A stretch of 5,619 nucleotides of DNA, taken from NCBI GenBank assembly GCA_002346305.1, contig DDZI01000009.1, positions 1 through 5,619 on the forward strand. Direction: 5' to 3'. Within the stretch, counting starts at the first letter, position 1, and each line of letters opens with the position of its first letter. Shown in pieces: positions 1 through 5,618 of the stretch. Below the pieces are notes generated by a model. The model made no database searches, had not been told where the DNA came from, and saw only the letters and a list, made by a program, of their open reading frames with translations. This DNA comes from Actinobacteria bacterium UBA3012. Its GTDB lineage: Bacteria > Actinomycetota > Actinomycetes > Nanopelagicales > Nanopelagicaceae. The translations under genes and the position numbers were made by a program.

Positions 1-44
1 CGACGCTTCTTTGCGGCATGAACACCGCGCTTAACTCTTGCCAT
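1..44 (-). CDS. rplT: Large ribosomal subunit protein bL20, N-terminal fragment (truncated by window edge)
   Basis: Only the first 14 codons plus two bases are present. They read MARVKRGVHAAKKR, the highly conserved basic N-terminus of ribosomal protein bL20, which binds 23S rRNA early in assembly of the large subunit. The ATG is at 44-42 on the minus strand, with GGGAAGG (60-54) as a Shine-Dalgarno nine bases upstream. It starts 16 bp after the rpmI stop, so it is the third gene of an infC-rpmI-rplT operon, the standard bacterial order. The rest lies to the left of the window. The fragment is short, but sequence and context agree, so the identification is secure. Confidence 0.93.
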   Translation of the reverse strand, partial: MARVKRGVHAAKKR

Positions 45-60
45 CTAGATCAACCTTCCC

Positions 61-258
61 TTACTTCAAACGGAGTAGACGCTTGGCGGTATTTGTAGTT
101 GCATCATTAGCAACAACATCACCGGAGAGACGACGTGTGCGACGTGAACTCTTGCCTTCTAGAAGGTGGCGCTTTCCAGCGCGCTCGCGCATAATTTTTC
201 CGGTTCCAGTTACCTTGAACCGCTTCTTTGCCCCACTATGGGTTTTCATCTTAGGCAT
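61..258 (-). CDS. rpmI: Large ribosomal subunit protein bL35
   Basis: This is a 65-residue, very basic protein, the normal length for bL35, a component of the 50S subunit. It opens with MPKMKTHSGAKKRFKVTGTGK, the family hallmark, and continues with the conserved KIMRERAGKRHLL segment (residues 21-33). The minus-strand ATG at 258-256 is preceded by AGCAGGAGAG, a strong Shine-Dalgarno at normal distance. It lies 21 bp after the infC stop and 16 bp before rplT, so it is probably co-transcribed with both. Nothing is missing or unusual. Confidence 0.97.
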   Translation of the reverse strand: MPKMKTHSGAKKRFKVTGTGKIMRERAGKRHLLEGKSSRRTRRLSGDVVANDATTNTAKRLLRLK

Positions 259-279
259 ATCTACTCTCCTGCTTTCTAC

Positions 280-882
280 TTAAATCTGTTCCGGTGAATT
301 CTGGGTTGAATTCTCGGCTGAATTTTGAGCGGCTTGTCTAGCTGCTCTTGCTTCAGCAACTGCTTCGTTCTTGCGCTTTGTTGGCGCTAGAACCATCACC
401 ATATTGCGACCATCGAGTTTTGGTGCAAACTCAACAGTTGCGCAATCAACTACATCCTCTGCCAGTTTCACTAACAAGCGATAACCGGTATCTGGACGAG
501 CTTGCTCACGACCGCGAAACATCATCGTCACTTTGACCTTGTCCCCTCCGCGAAGAAAACGTTCGATATGAGCTTTCTTGGTCTCATAATCGTGCGTATC
601 AATCTTTGGGCGCATCTTCATCTCTTTAATCAAAACATGTGTTTGGTTCTTTCGCGCACTTCTCGCTTTTTGAGCGATCTCGTACTTGAATTTTCCAAAA
701 TCCATAATTTTGCAAACAGGTGGATCAGCTTCCGGTGCGATCTCGACTAAATCTAGATCTGCATCAATTGCCATTTGAATCGCCTCAGCTATTGCGACGA
801 TTCCGATCTGTTCGCTATTTGGTCCAATTAATCGAACAGCAGCAACTCGGATTTGATCGTTGATGCGGGGTTCTGCGCTGAT
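280..882 (-). CDS. infC: Translation initiation factor IF-3, starting at AUC
   Basis: IF-3 binds the 30S subunit, checks start codon-anticodon pairing and keeps subunits apart. From the start I propose it has 200 residues: an N-domain (about 1-72) with RINDQIRVAAVRLIG and the signature KIMDFGKFKYE (58-68), then a C-domain (about 83-168) with the TKKAHIERFLRGGDKVKV segment (101-118). The first ATG (774) falls inside the N-domain and would delete about 36 conserved residues. Between that ATG and the upstream in-frame stop (945-943) there is no ATG, GTG or TTG. The AUC at 882-880 begins (I)SAEPRIND, matching the Streptomyces N-terminus as I remember it, and has GAGGAG five bases upstream. AUU/AUC starts are known for infC and underlie its autoregulation. 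The tail (about 187-199) is a low-complexity N/S/Q/E stretch. The coding call is very secure; the start is well supported. Confidence 0.95.
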   Translation of the reverse strand: MSAEPRINDQIRVAAVRLIGPNSEQIGIVAIAEAIQMAIDADLDLVEIAPEADPPVCKIMDFGKFKYEIAQKARSARKNQTHVLIKEMKMRPKIDTHDYETKKAHIERFLRGGDKVKVTMMFRGREQARPDTGYRLLVKLAEDVVDCATVEFAPKLDGRNMVMVLAPTKRKNEAVAEARAARQAAQNSAENSTQNSPEQI

Positions 883-1010
883 AAGTGCTCCTCTGTCCCT
901 TGCTACTGTGAATGCAAAGCAGGAGGAGACCCATTCAAACCGCTATGCCTTTAGGCCAGACGGTGGGAGTGAACTCCACTTGCTATGAGCCCAGGGGGTA
1001 ACCCGAACTG
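883..1010 (-). promoter_or_regulatory. infC operon 5' leader with possible hairpins
   Basis: About 128 bases lie between the likely transcription start and the infC AUC, long for a genome this compact. By eye the minus-strand RNA can form a hairpin at 1010-992 (CAG/CTG and GGG/CCC, loop UUA). A second, at 979-963, pairs GUGGAG with CUCCCAC around a UUCA loop with one bulged C. A third, at 928-888, covers the ribosome-binding site and is listed separately. No U-run follows the first two, so they do not look like intrinsic terminators. Autoregulatory leaders on infC-rpmI-rplT operons are known in other bacteria, but I cannot assign this one to a named RNA family. A regulatory role is inference from length, position and pairing. 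Confidence 0.5.
888..928 (-). promoter_or_regulatory. Hairpin pairing anti-SD CUCCUC with the infC Shine-Dalgarno
   Basis: On the minus strand CTCCTC (928-923) is perfectly complementary to the infC Shine-Dalgarno GAGGAG (893-888). Inside this, CTTTGC (919-914) pairs with GCAAGG (903-898) with one G-U, closing a 10-base loop, and two more pairs (921-894, 920-895) can form between the blocks. The stem therefore has about 14 pairs with small bulges and would hide the Shine-Dalgarno. It suggests translational control of infC. No folding energy was calculated, and purine-rich and pyrimidine-rich stretches often pair by chance. Confidence 0.45.
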
Positions 1011-1015
1011 CTCGA

Positions 1016-1044
1016 ATCCTACCTGAGCCCACCCTTTAAACCAA
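1016..1044 (-). promoter_or_regulatory. Putative sigma-70-type promoter of infC-rpmI-rplT
   Basis: Reading the minus strand, TTGGTT (1044-1039) is separated by exactly 17 bases from TAGGAT (1021-1016), which matches the actinobacterial TAnnnT -10 pattern well and the TTGACA -35 moderately. Transcription would begin near 1010-1008, giving a leader of roughly 128 bases. The promoter sits just after the fabI stop. I see no convincing terminator between fabI and this site, so some read-through from fabG-fabI is possible. Confidence 0.45.
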
Positions 1045-1061
1045 TTCCAGCCTTTTGTGAA

Positions 1062-1829
1062 CTAAGCGCCCATTCCATGAACGCCGCCATCTACATGGAT
1101 GATCTCCGCTGTGGTTTTTGGGAACCAATCTGAAAGTAGAGCCACTGTGGCTTGGGCTGCTGGAGTTGGGTCGGAAACATCCCATTTCAGAGGAGCTCGT
1201 TCATTCCAGACTGATTCAAACTCTTCAAATCCGGGTATTGATTTTGCTGCCATAGTTTTAATCGGACCTGCTGCAATCAAATTAACTCTGATATTTCTTG
1301 GACCAAGATCTCTGGCTAAATAACGACTAGTTGATTCAAGGGCTGCTTTTGCAACGCCCATCCAGTCATATTTTGGCCAAGCAACAGTAGCGTCAAAATC
1401 TAAACCAACTATTGATGCGCTTTCTCCAAACAACGGAAGCGCTGCCATCGATAAAGATTTAAATGAATAAGCAGAAACATGTAGGGCTGTAGCAACATCT
1501 TCCCATTCAGTGTTTAGAAAATTTCCACCTAATGCAGCCTCTGGCGCAAATCCAATTGAATGCACTAAGCCATCCAACCCAGAAAGATGTTTTTTAACTT
1601 CGCCCGCTAGATTCTCTAGATGCTCTTTATTTGAAACATCCAGTTCGATGACAGGGGCAGTTTTTGGCAATCTAGTTGCAATCCTTTGAGTAATGCTCAT
1701 TGCACGCCCAAAAGAAGAAAGTACGATTTCTGCACCTTCTTCTTGGGCAATTTTTGCAACATGAAAAGCTATTGAAGAATCAGTAAGTACTCCAGTTACT
1801 AAAATTCTTTTGCCATCTAATATGCCCAT
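1062..1829 (-). CDS. fabI: Enoyl-[acyl-carrier-protein] reductase (NADH), InhA-type FabI
   Basis: This 255-residue cytoplasmic enzyme reduces the trans-2 double bond of enoyl-ACP, the last step of each type II fatty acid elongation cycle. It is an SDR-superfamily member with the FabI nucleotide motif GVLTDSSIA (13-21) replacing the usual TGxxxGIG. D64-V65 and SIGF (91-94) lie in the NADH site. The catalytic Tyr154 and Lys161 sit in YDWMGVAK with the FabI spacing Y-x6-K, and F145 corresponds to the active-site Phe of InhA. The AAGPIKT loop (186-192) and C-terminal VDGG are present. The substrate loop between T192 and RAP (211-213) looks about ten residues shorter than in mycobacterial InHA-class enzymes as I recall them, suggesting ordinary-length acyl chains. 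It starts 4 bp after the fabG stop and is surely co-transcribed with it. Confidence 0.96.
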   Translation of the reverse strand: MGILDGKRILVTGVLTDSSIAFHVAKIAQEEGAEIVLSSFGRAMSITQRIATRLPKTAPVIELDVSNKEHLENLAGEVKKHLSGLDGLVHSIGFAPEAALGGNFLNTEWEDVATALHVSAYSFKSLSMAALPLFGESASIVGLDFDATVAWPKYDWMGVAKAALESTSRYLARDLGPRNIRVNLIAAGPIKTMAAKSIPGFEEFESVWNERAPLKWDVSDPTPAAQATVALLSDWFPKTTAEIIHVDGGVHGMGA

Positions 1830-1833
1830 TTGA

Positions 1834-2550
1834 TTAATGCCCCATTCCTAATCCACCATCAACCGGAATTATTGCGCCCGTAATGTAAGCAGCTGCAGGT
1901 GACGCTAAGAAAACCGCGACATCACCAATTTCTTCAACAGAAGCGAAACGGTTTAGGGCAACCGCATTAAGAATTTCTTCTCTTCGATCTGCAGTTAAAT
2001 CTCCGGTCATTTCAGTTTCAACAAATCCTGGTGCAATCACATTTGCCGTAATAGATCTTGATCCCAATTCCCTAGCAATAGATCGCGCCATACCAACTAA
2101 TCCGGCTTTAGTCGCTGCGTAATTAACTTGACCAGCAGATCCAATAGAACCGACAACGGAACCTATGAGAATAATTCTTCCCTTTTTAATTTTCAACATT
2201 CCTTTTGATGCGCGTTTAGCGCAGTAAAAGGCACCTTCGAGATTAGTCGAAACTACGTCTCTAAAATCGTCGTTACTCATTCGTAACATTAAATTATCTT
2301 TGGTTATACCTGCATTCGCGACAAGAACTTCAACACTTCCCCACTCTTTTTCAATCAAATCAAAGGCGGCATCGACACTAACCGGATCTCTCACATCAAT
2401 TTGCACATCTTTTAGAACACTTGGAAGTTCACTTGGACGGTGCGGGCTTCTATGTCCAGCAATGACAACATCCCCTTGCGACGCGAAAGCATGGGCGATC
2501 GCTGCGCCGATCCCGCGATTTGCGCCTGTGACCAGGACTACACGACTCAT
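1834..2550 (-). CDS. fabG: 3-oxoacyl-[acyl-carrier-protein] reductase (NADPH), FabG1/MabA type
   Basis: This SDR enzyme reduces 3-oxoacyl-ACP to 3-hydroxyacyl-ACP with NADPH in type II fatty acid synthesis. Counted from the start used here it has 238 residues. Visible motifs are the Rossmann TGANRGIG (8-15), NAG (79-81), Asn103 in TNLEG, and the catalytic Ser131, Tyr144 and Lys148 (YAATK). The ending IPVDGGLGMGH is typical of actinobacterial FabG1/MabA. An in-frame ATG at 2589 would add 13 residues. I prefer 2550 because Streptomyces orthologues, as I recall, begin MSRSVLVTGGNRGIG, and because a -10 element lies seven bases upstream, consistent with a leaderless mRNA. Neither ATG has a Shine-Dalgarno. 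It leads the two-gene fabG-fabI operon. Confidence 0.95.
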   Translation of the reverse strand: MSRVVLVTGANRGIGAAIAHAFASQGDVVIAGHRSPHRPSELPSVLKDVQIDVRDPVSVDAAFDLIEKEWGSVEVLVANAGITKDNLMLRMSNDDFRDVVSTNLEGAFYCAKRASKGMLKIKKGRIILIGSVVGSIGSAGQVNYAATKAGLVGMARSIARELGSRSITANVIAPGFVETEMTGDLTADRREEILNAVALNRFASVEEIGDVAVFLASPAAAYITGAIIPVDGGLGMGH

Positions 2551-2557
2551 AGAAGAA

Positions 2558-2563
2558 AACTTA
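2558..2563 (-). promoter_or_regulatory. -10 element for a leaderless fabG-fabI transcript
   Basis: TAAGTT on the minus strand (2563-2558) fits the actinobacterial TAnnnT -10 pattern and ends seven bases before the ATG at 2550, placing +1 at or next to the start codon. No Shine-Dalgarno precedes that ATG, as expected for a leaderless mRNA, which are common in actinobacteria. No good -35 is seen 16-18 bases further up. Confidence 0.4.
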
Positions 2564-2618
2564 CTCGTTACTGGTGCGTAAATAGGCATCTAAAGGTGCG
2601 TCATACGTAAAAACTCTC

Positions 2619-2624
2619 TAGCGT
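2619..2624 (+). promoter_or_regulatory. -10 element for a leaderless DUF3099-SURF1 transcript
   Basis: TAGCGT fits TAnnnT and ends seven bases before the ATG at 2632, the same spacing as the divergent fabG element. There is no Shine-Dalgarno in front of this ATG. The two divergent starts are only 81 bp apart, so both promoters share this short region. The -35 is not recognisable. Confidence 0.4.
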
Positions 2625-2631
2625 TACCTCT

Positions 2632-2919
2632 ATGGACTCCTCAAATGAAGAAATCTTCTCGATTACAAATGCCCAGAAAGGGCTAGCCGAGGATCAATCC
2701 GGTCGTCAACGCAGGTATTTATTTTCTATGATTATCCGAACGGTCTGCTTTTTACTAACCCTAGTTTTGCCAGACCCTTACCGCTGGTTTACTTTAGCGG
2801 GAGCCGTATTTTTGCCTTACATTGCAGTGGTTATTGCAAATGCAGGGCGTGAGAGTATTAGAAAACCACAAGCATTACATGCACCTGATCGACGAGCTAT
2901 ATCGAATAATGAAGATTAA
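2632..2919 (+). CDS. DUF3099 family small membrane protein
   Basis: This 95-residue protein matches the actinobacterial DUF3099 pattern: a polar N-terminus with ITNAQ (11-15), then a basic SGRQRRYLFSMIIRT block (23-37). Two hydrophobic segments follow (about 31-47 and 51-70, with LPYIAVVIANAGRE at the end of the second). The C-terminal tail is charged. Two helices with a short loop around PDPYRW predict an inner-membrane protein with both ends probably cytoplasmic. The family has no established biochemical function. Its last 11 bases overlap the start of the SURF1 gene, so the two are likely translated together, and a link to respiratory membrane assembly is only a guess from that. Confidence 0.86.
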   Translation: MDSSNEEIFSITNAQKGLAEDQSGRQRRYLFSMIIRTVCFLLTLVLPDPYRWFTLAGAVFLPYIAVVIANAGRESIRKPQALHAPDRRAISNNED

Positions 2920-3634
2920 GAGTTTTCTTTACCCTAAATCAATTGCAATCACGTTATTAGCTATTTTCGGAATTTATATTTGTGTCACCGCTGCCCAATG
3001 GCAATTTAATCGCGGTCAGAGTCGTCAGGCTGAAAATGTAAGAGTCAAACAACTGCTGACTCAAACTCCTATAACATTAGATGCAAATGCAAATTATCCA
3101 ACGTGGAGTAAAGTAAAGATAAAGGGCAAATTTGACAGTAATCATGAAATCTTAGTCAGAGGAAAATACCGCTCAGATAAGTATGGTTTTGATGTACTGA
3201 CACTTTTTCGCCCTAGTAGTACTAAACCCATTTGGGTAGATCGTGGTTGGGTAGAAGCCATTGGGGATGCCACCGAAATTCCAATTCCTCCTTCCGCGCC
3301 CACTGAAAACTTAGAAATAATTGGAGTCCTAAGAGCTTTCGATGAGAAAGAAAGCACTACTGGCTCATTGATCGCTTTGCCTGCGCCAAAAGTAGGAAGA
3401 ATTCAAATATCAAAGTTAGACGAAAACTTTAGTTCACCAAGATTTGAAATGTACCTGCAATTAACAAGCGACCTAGGAGATTCACCGATCCCTGCCGCTC
3501 TTCCAACTTTTAGTGATGGCCCACATTATGCATATTCATTTCAATGGTCATTTTTCGTGCTATTGATTTTGGGAGGAAGATTTTTAATAGGTCGTGAAGA
3601 GTTAAGAAGTAAATTGTCGAGCGTACAACTCTGA
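2909..3634 (+). CDS. SURF1 family cytochrome c oxidase assembly protein
   Basis: SURF1 proteins help mature heme-copper cytochrome c oxidase, probably by handling heme a. From the ATG at 2909 this one has 241 residues. It shows an N-terminal membrane helix (about 11-29), immediately followed by the family motif QWQFNR (30-35), a periplasmic domain with YGFDVLTLF (92-100) and WVDRGWV (109-115), the HYAYSFQW motif (206-213), and a second helix (about 207-226) ending at basic residues. The frame stays open upstream to an ATG at 2822, but those 29 residues lie inside the DUF3099 gene, so I reject them. No clear Shine-Dalgarno precedes 2909, and the start lies 11 bases inside the DUF3099 gene, so translational coupling is likely. 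The 3' end runs 33 bp into the converging ABC gene. Confidence 0.9.
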   Translation: MKIKSFLYPKSIAITLLAIFGIYICVTAAQWQFNRGQSRQAENVRVKQLLTQTPITLDANANYPTWSKVKIKGKFDSNHEILVRGKYRSDKYGFDVLTLFRPSSTKPIWVDRGWVEAIGDATEIPIPPSAPTENLEIIGVLRAFDEKESTTGSLIALPAPKVGRIQISKLDENFSSPRFEMYLQLTSDLGDSPIPAALPTFSDGPHYAYSFQWSFFVLLILGGRFLIGREELRSKLSSVQL

Positions 3635-5461
3635 ATACAGTCCACCAGTACTAATCAATTCTTCGTGTGTTCCACGTTCGACAACTTTACCCTCTTCAAT
3701 AACCAAAATTTGATCAGCTGAAATAATTGTTGAAAGTCGATGAGCGATAACTAGGCTAGTTCTGTCCTTGAGTACTTCTCGAATAGCACTTTGTACCAAC
3801 GCTTCATTTTCTGAATCAAGGTGAGCAGTTGCCTCATCAAGTAAAACTATTTGTGGATCTTTCAATAACAATCTAGCAATAGCTAAGCGTGCTTTTTCCC
3901 CACCTGACAATCTATAACCACGCTCTCCAACCATGGTGTCCACCCCGTTTGGCAAAGACAGAATTAAATCCCAAATCTGTGCTGATCGACATGCGGCCTC
4001 TATTTCACTAGCCGTTGCATCAAGTTTTGCATACCTAAGATTTTCGTCAATCGTGTCATGAAACAGATGTGGGTCTTGCATAACTGAACCAATTGCATGA
4101 CGAAGAGAATCTAGTTTTAAGTCACGTACATCAATTCCATTAACTGAAATTGAACCACTAGAAACATCAAACAATCTTGGCAGCAAAGAAATAATAGTAG
4201 TTTTCCCTGCACCTGATGGTCCGACCAGAGCAACCATCTGCCCTGGTTCTACAGTAAAGGAAATTTCCTTTAGCACTTCCCCTGATGCGATCGTTTCACT
4301 TTTAGCAGCACTCTCAAGCGATGCGAGTGAAATCTCATCTGCTCTTGGATAGGTGAATGCCACTTTATCAAAAACGATTTTTGGAGAAGTGTTAGGTAGA
4401 TCCTTTGGGTTACTGCCATCACGCACCATTGGCTCTAAATCCAAAACTTCGAAAACTCTTTCAAATGAAACCAGCGCCGTCATTACATCTACGCGAACAT
4501 TAGCCAAAGCAGTCAACGGGCCATAAAGCCGGGCCAGAAGTGCCGAAAGTGCGAGCAAGGTACCCACTGACATACTTTTAGAAATAACTAACTGCCCACC
4601 TACTCCATAAGTGATAGCGGTTGCTATTGACGCGACTGTCATTAAGCCAACAAAAAATAATCTGTTTAGAAATGCCATCTGTATTCCAATATCAGCCACT
4701 CTTCGAGCCTTTTTACGAAAGGTTTTTGATTCTTTGTCGTAACTGCCATAAAGCATGACTAGCAGTGCGCCTGAAACGTTAAATCTTTCATTCATGGTCG
4801 CGCCCATTTCGGCATTCCCTGACATGGCATCCCGAGCCAAACCTTGAATTTTCTTTCCAATCCAACGGGATGGAATTAGAAACATCGGCACTAGCACCAG
4901 TGAGATGACGGTTATTTTCCAAGAGAGAAAAAACATCGCTCCAAGAACCAAGACAACACTTAGGCCATTTGAAACCACGCCTGATAATGTCGAAGTAAAT
5001 GCCTGCTGAGCTCCCATTACATCAGAGTTAATCCGCGATATCAACGCTCCGGTTTGAGTTCGAGTGAAGAAAGCAATTGATTGTCTTTGTACATGATCGA
5101 ATACTTGCGAACGAAGATCGTAGATCAATCCTTCGCCAACTCTAGAACTTAGATACCGTCCAATTAAACTAACGGCAGATTCGAGCAAGGCTAATCCGGC
5201 GATAATAAACGCGAGTGTTGTAATCAGCTTTCCATTTTGGAGCAAGACACCTTTATCTATAAGTCTTGCGAATAGCAGAGGCGTTGCGATTACAAGTACA
5301 GAATCAATGATTACAGTGAATATAAAAATAGATATTTGCTTTTGATACGGTTTTGCAAAGTTGAAAATTCTCTTAATTGTTCCTGGTTTTAAAGATACAT
5401 TTTTGACTGATTGATCTTGCGTCATTGCACGCAAAGTCATCCAAGGTGCATGCATCGACAT
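3602..5461 (-). CDS. ABC transporter half-exporter (fused membrane and ATPase domains)
   Basis: This is a 619-residue type IV (MsbA-like) half-transporter that would act as a dimer in the inner membrane. The membrane domain spans roughly 40-310, with hydrophobic segments near 43-65, 82-100, 158-180, 182-199, 262-284 and 290-312. The ATPase domain shows the A-loop Tyr371, Walker A GPSGAGKTT (414-422), Q-loop Gln462, signature LSGGE (518-522), Walker B IVLLDE with catalytic Glu543, a D-loop reading HLD (547-549), and switch His574. All catalytic residues are intact. A loop of about 20 residues (374-394) separates the A-loop from Walker A, as I recall in actinobacterial relatives. The substrate cannot be read from sequence; lipid, peptide or drug export are all possible. 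It starts 10 bp after the SufT-like gene, so they probably share a transcript. ATGs at 5455 and 5440 are alternative starts. Confidence 0.93.
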   Translation of the reverse strand: MSMHAPWMTLRAMTQDQSVKNVSLKPGTIKRIFNFAKPYQKQISIFIFTVIIDSVLVIATPLLFARLIDKGVLLQNGKLITTLAFIIAGLALLESAVSLIGRYLSSRVGEGLIYDLRSQVFDHVQRQSIAFFTRTQTGALISRINSDVMGAQQAFTSTLSGVVSNGLSVVLVLGAMFFLSWKITVISLVLVPMFLIPSRWIGKKIQGLARDAMSGNAEMGATMNERFNVSGALLVMLYGSYDKESKTFRKKARRVADIGIQMAFLNRLFFVGLMTVASIATAITYGVGGQLVISKSMSVGTLLALSALLARLYGPLTALANVRVDVMTALVSFERVFEVLDLEPMVRDGSNPKDLPNTSPKIVFDKVAFTYPRADEISLASLESAAKSETIASGEVLKEISFTVEPGQMVALVGPSGAGKTTIISLLPRLFDVSSGSISVNGIDVRDLKLDSLRHAIGSVMQDPHLFHDTIDENLRYAKLDATASEIEAACRSAQIWDLILSLPNGVDTMVGERGYRLSGGEKARLAIARLLLKDPQIVLLDEATAHLDSENEALVQSAIREVLKDRTSLVIAHRLSTIISADQILVIEEGKVVERGTHEELISTGGLYSELYARQFTS

Positions 5462-5471
5462 TTCGTTAACC

Positions 5472-5618
5472 CTATACGGTGAATCCCAGAGCGCGTAATT
5501 GCTCTCTTCCTGAATCAGTTATCTTGTCAGGTCCCCAAGGTGGCATCCACACCCAGTTGATACGCACATCATCAGACAGCCCATCTAATGCACGTCTAGT
5601 TTGATCTTCAATCACATC
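5472..5618 (-). CDS. Iron-sulfur cluster assembly protein, SufT/DUF59 (MIP18) family, C-terminal fragment
   Basis: Only the last 48 codons and the TAG stop (5474-5472) are inside the window; the 5' end lies to the right. The fragment contains VRINWVWMPPWGPDKIT (18-34) and ends GREQLRALGFTV, which matches the C-terminus of the actinobacterial metal-sulfur cluster assembly factor usually found last in suf operons. These small MIP18/PaaD-like cytoplasmic proteins take part in Fe-S cluster maturation or delivery. I would expect suf genes just beyond the right edge, but none can be seen here. The next gene on this strand is the ABC exporter, 10 bp downstream, with no terminator between. Confidence 0.88.
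   Translation of the reverse strand, partial: DVIEDQTRRALDGLSDDVRINWVWMPPWGPDKITDSGREQLRALGFTV

Noticed and set aside
38..750. Open plus-strand frames opposite infC and rpmI
   Set aside because: They are antisense to clearly conserved genes, and their products show no domain or plausible composition.
932..934. Upstream ATG in the infC leader (934-932, minus strand) opening a short frame that overlaps the infC start
   Set aside because: There is no good Shine-Dalgarno, the peptide (MGLLLCIHSS...) has no recognisable features, and its first codons are simply the CTCCTC tract read as codons. A regulatory uORF is not excluded but not supported.
986..1031. Eight-base direct repeat TGGGCTCA on the minus strand (1031-1024 and 993-986)
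   Set aside because: It is too short and only present twice, with one copy inside the promoter spacer. No palindromic or operator-like organisation is visible.
962..1033. A tRNA-like stretch on the plus strand (GGTGGG ... CTCGAATCC ... CCCACC)
   Set aside because: The ends can pair, but there is no valid T-stem, D-arm or anticodon arm at the right spacing. The region is better explained as the infC leader and promoter.
2551..2589. fabG starting at the upstream ATG (2589)
   Set aside because: The 13 extra residues are not conserved in the family, lack a Shine-Dalgarno and cover the likely -10 element. Mycobacterial MabA does have an N-terminal extension, so this is a preference, not proof.
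2822..2908. N-terminal extension of SURF1 starting at the ATG at 2822
   Set aside because: The extra 29 residues are the DUF3099 coding region in another frame and do not resemble SURF1. The ATG at 2909 puts the membrane helix at the normal place.
3614..3684. Inverted repeat TTGTCGA / TCGACAA near the convergent gene ends, considered as a terminator
   Set aside because: The stem is 7 bp with a 57-bp loop, has no U-run and lies in coding sequence. Chance is the simplest explanation.
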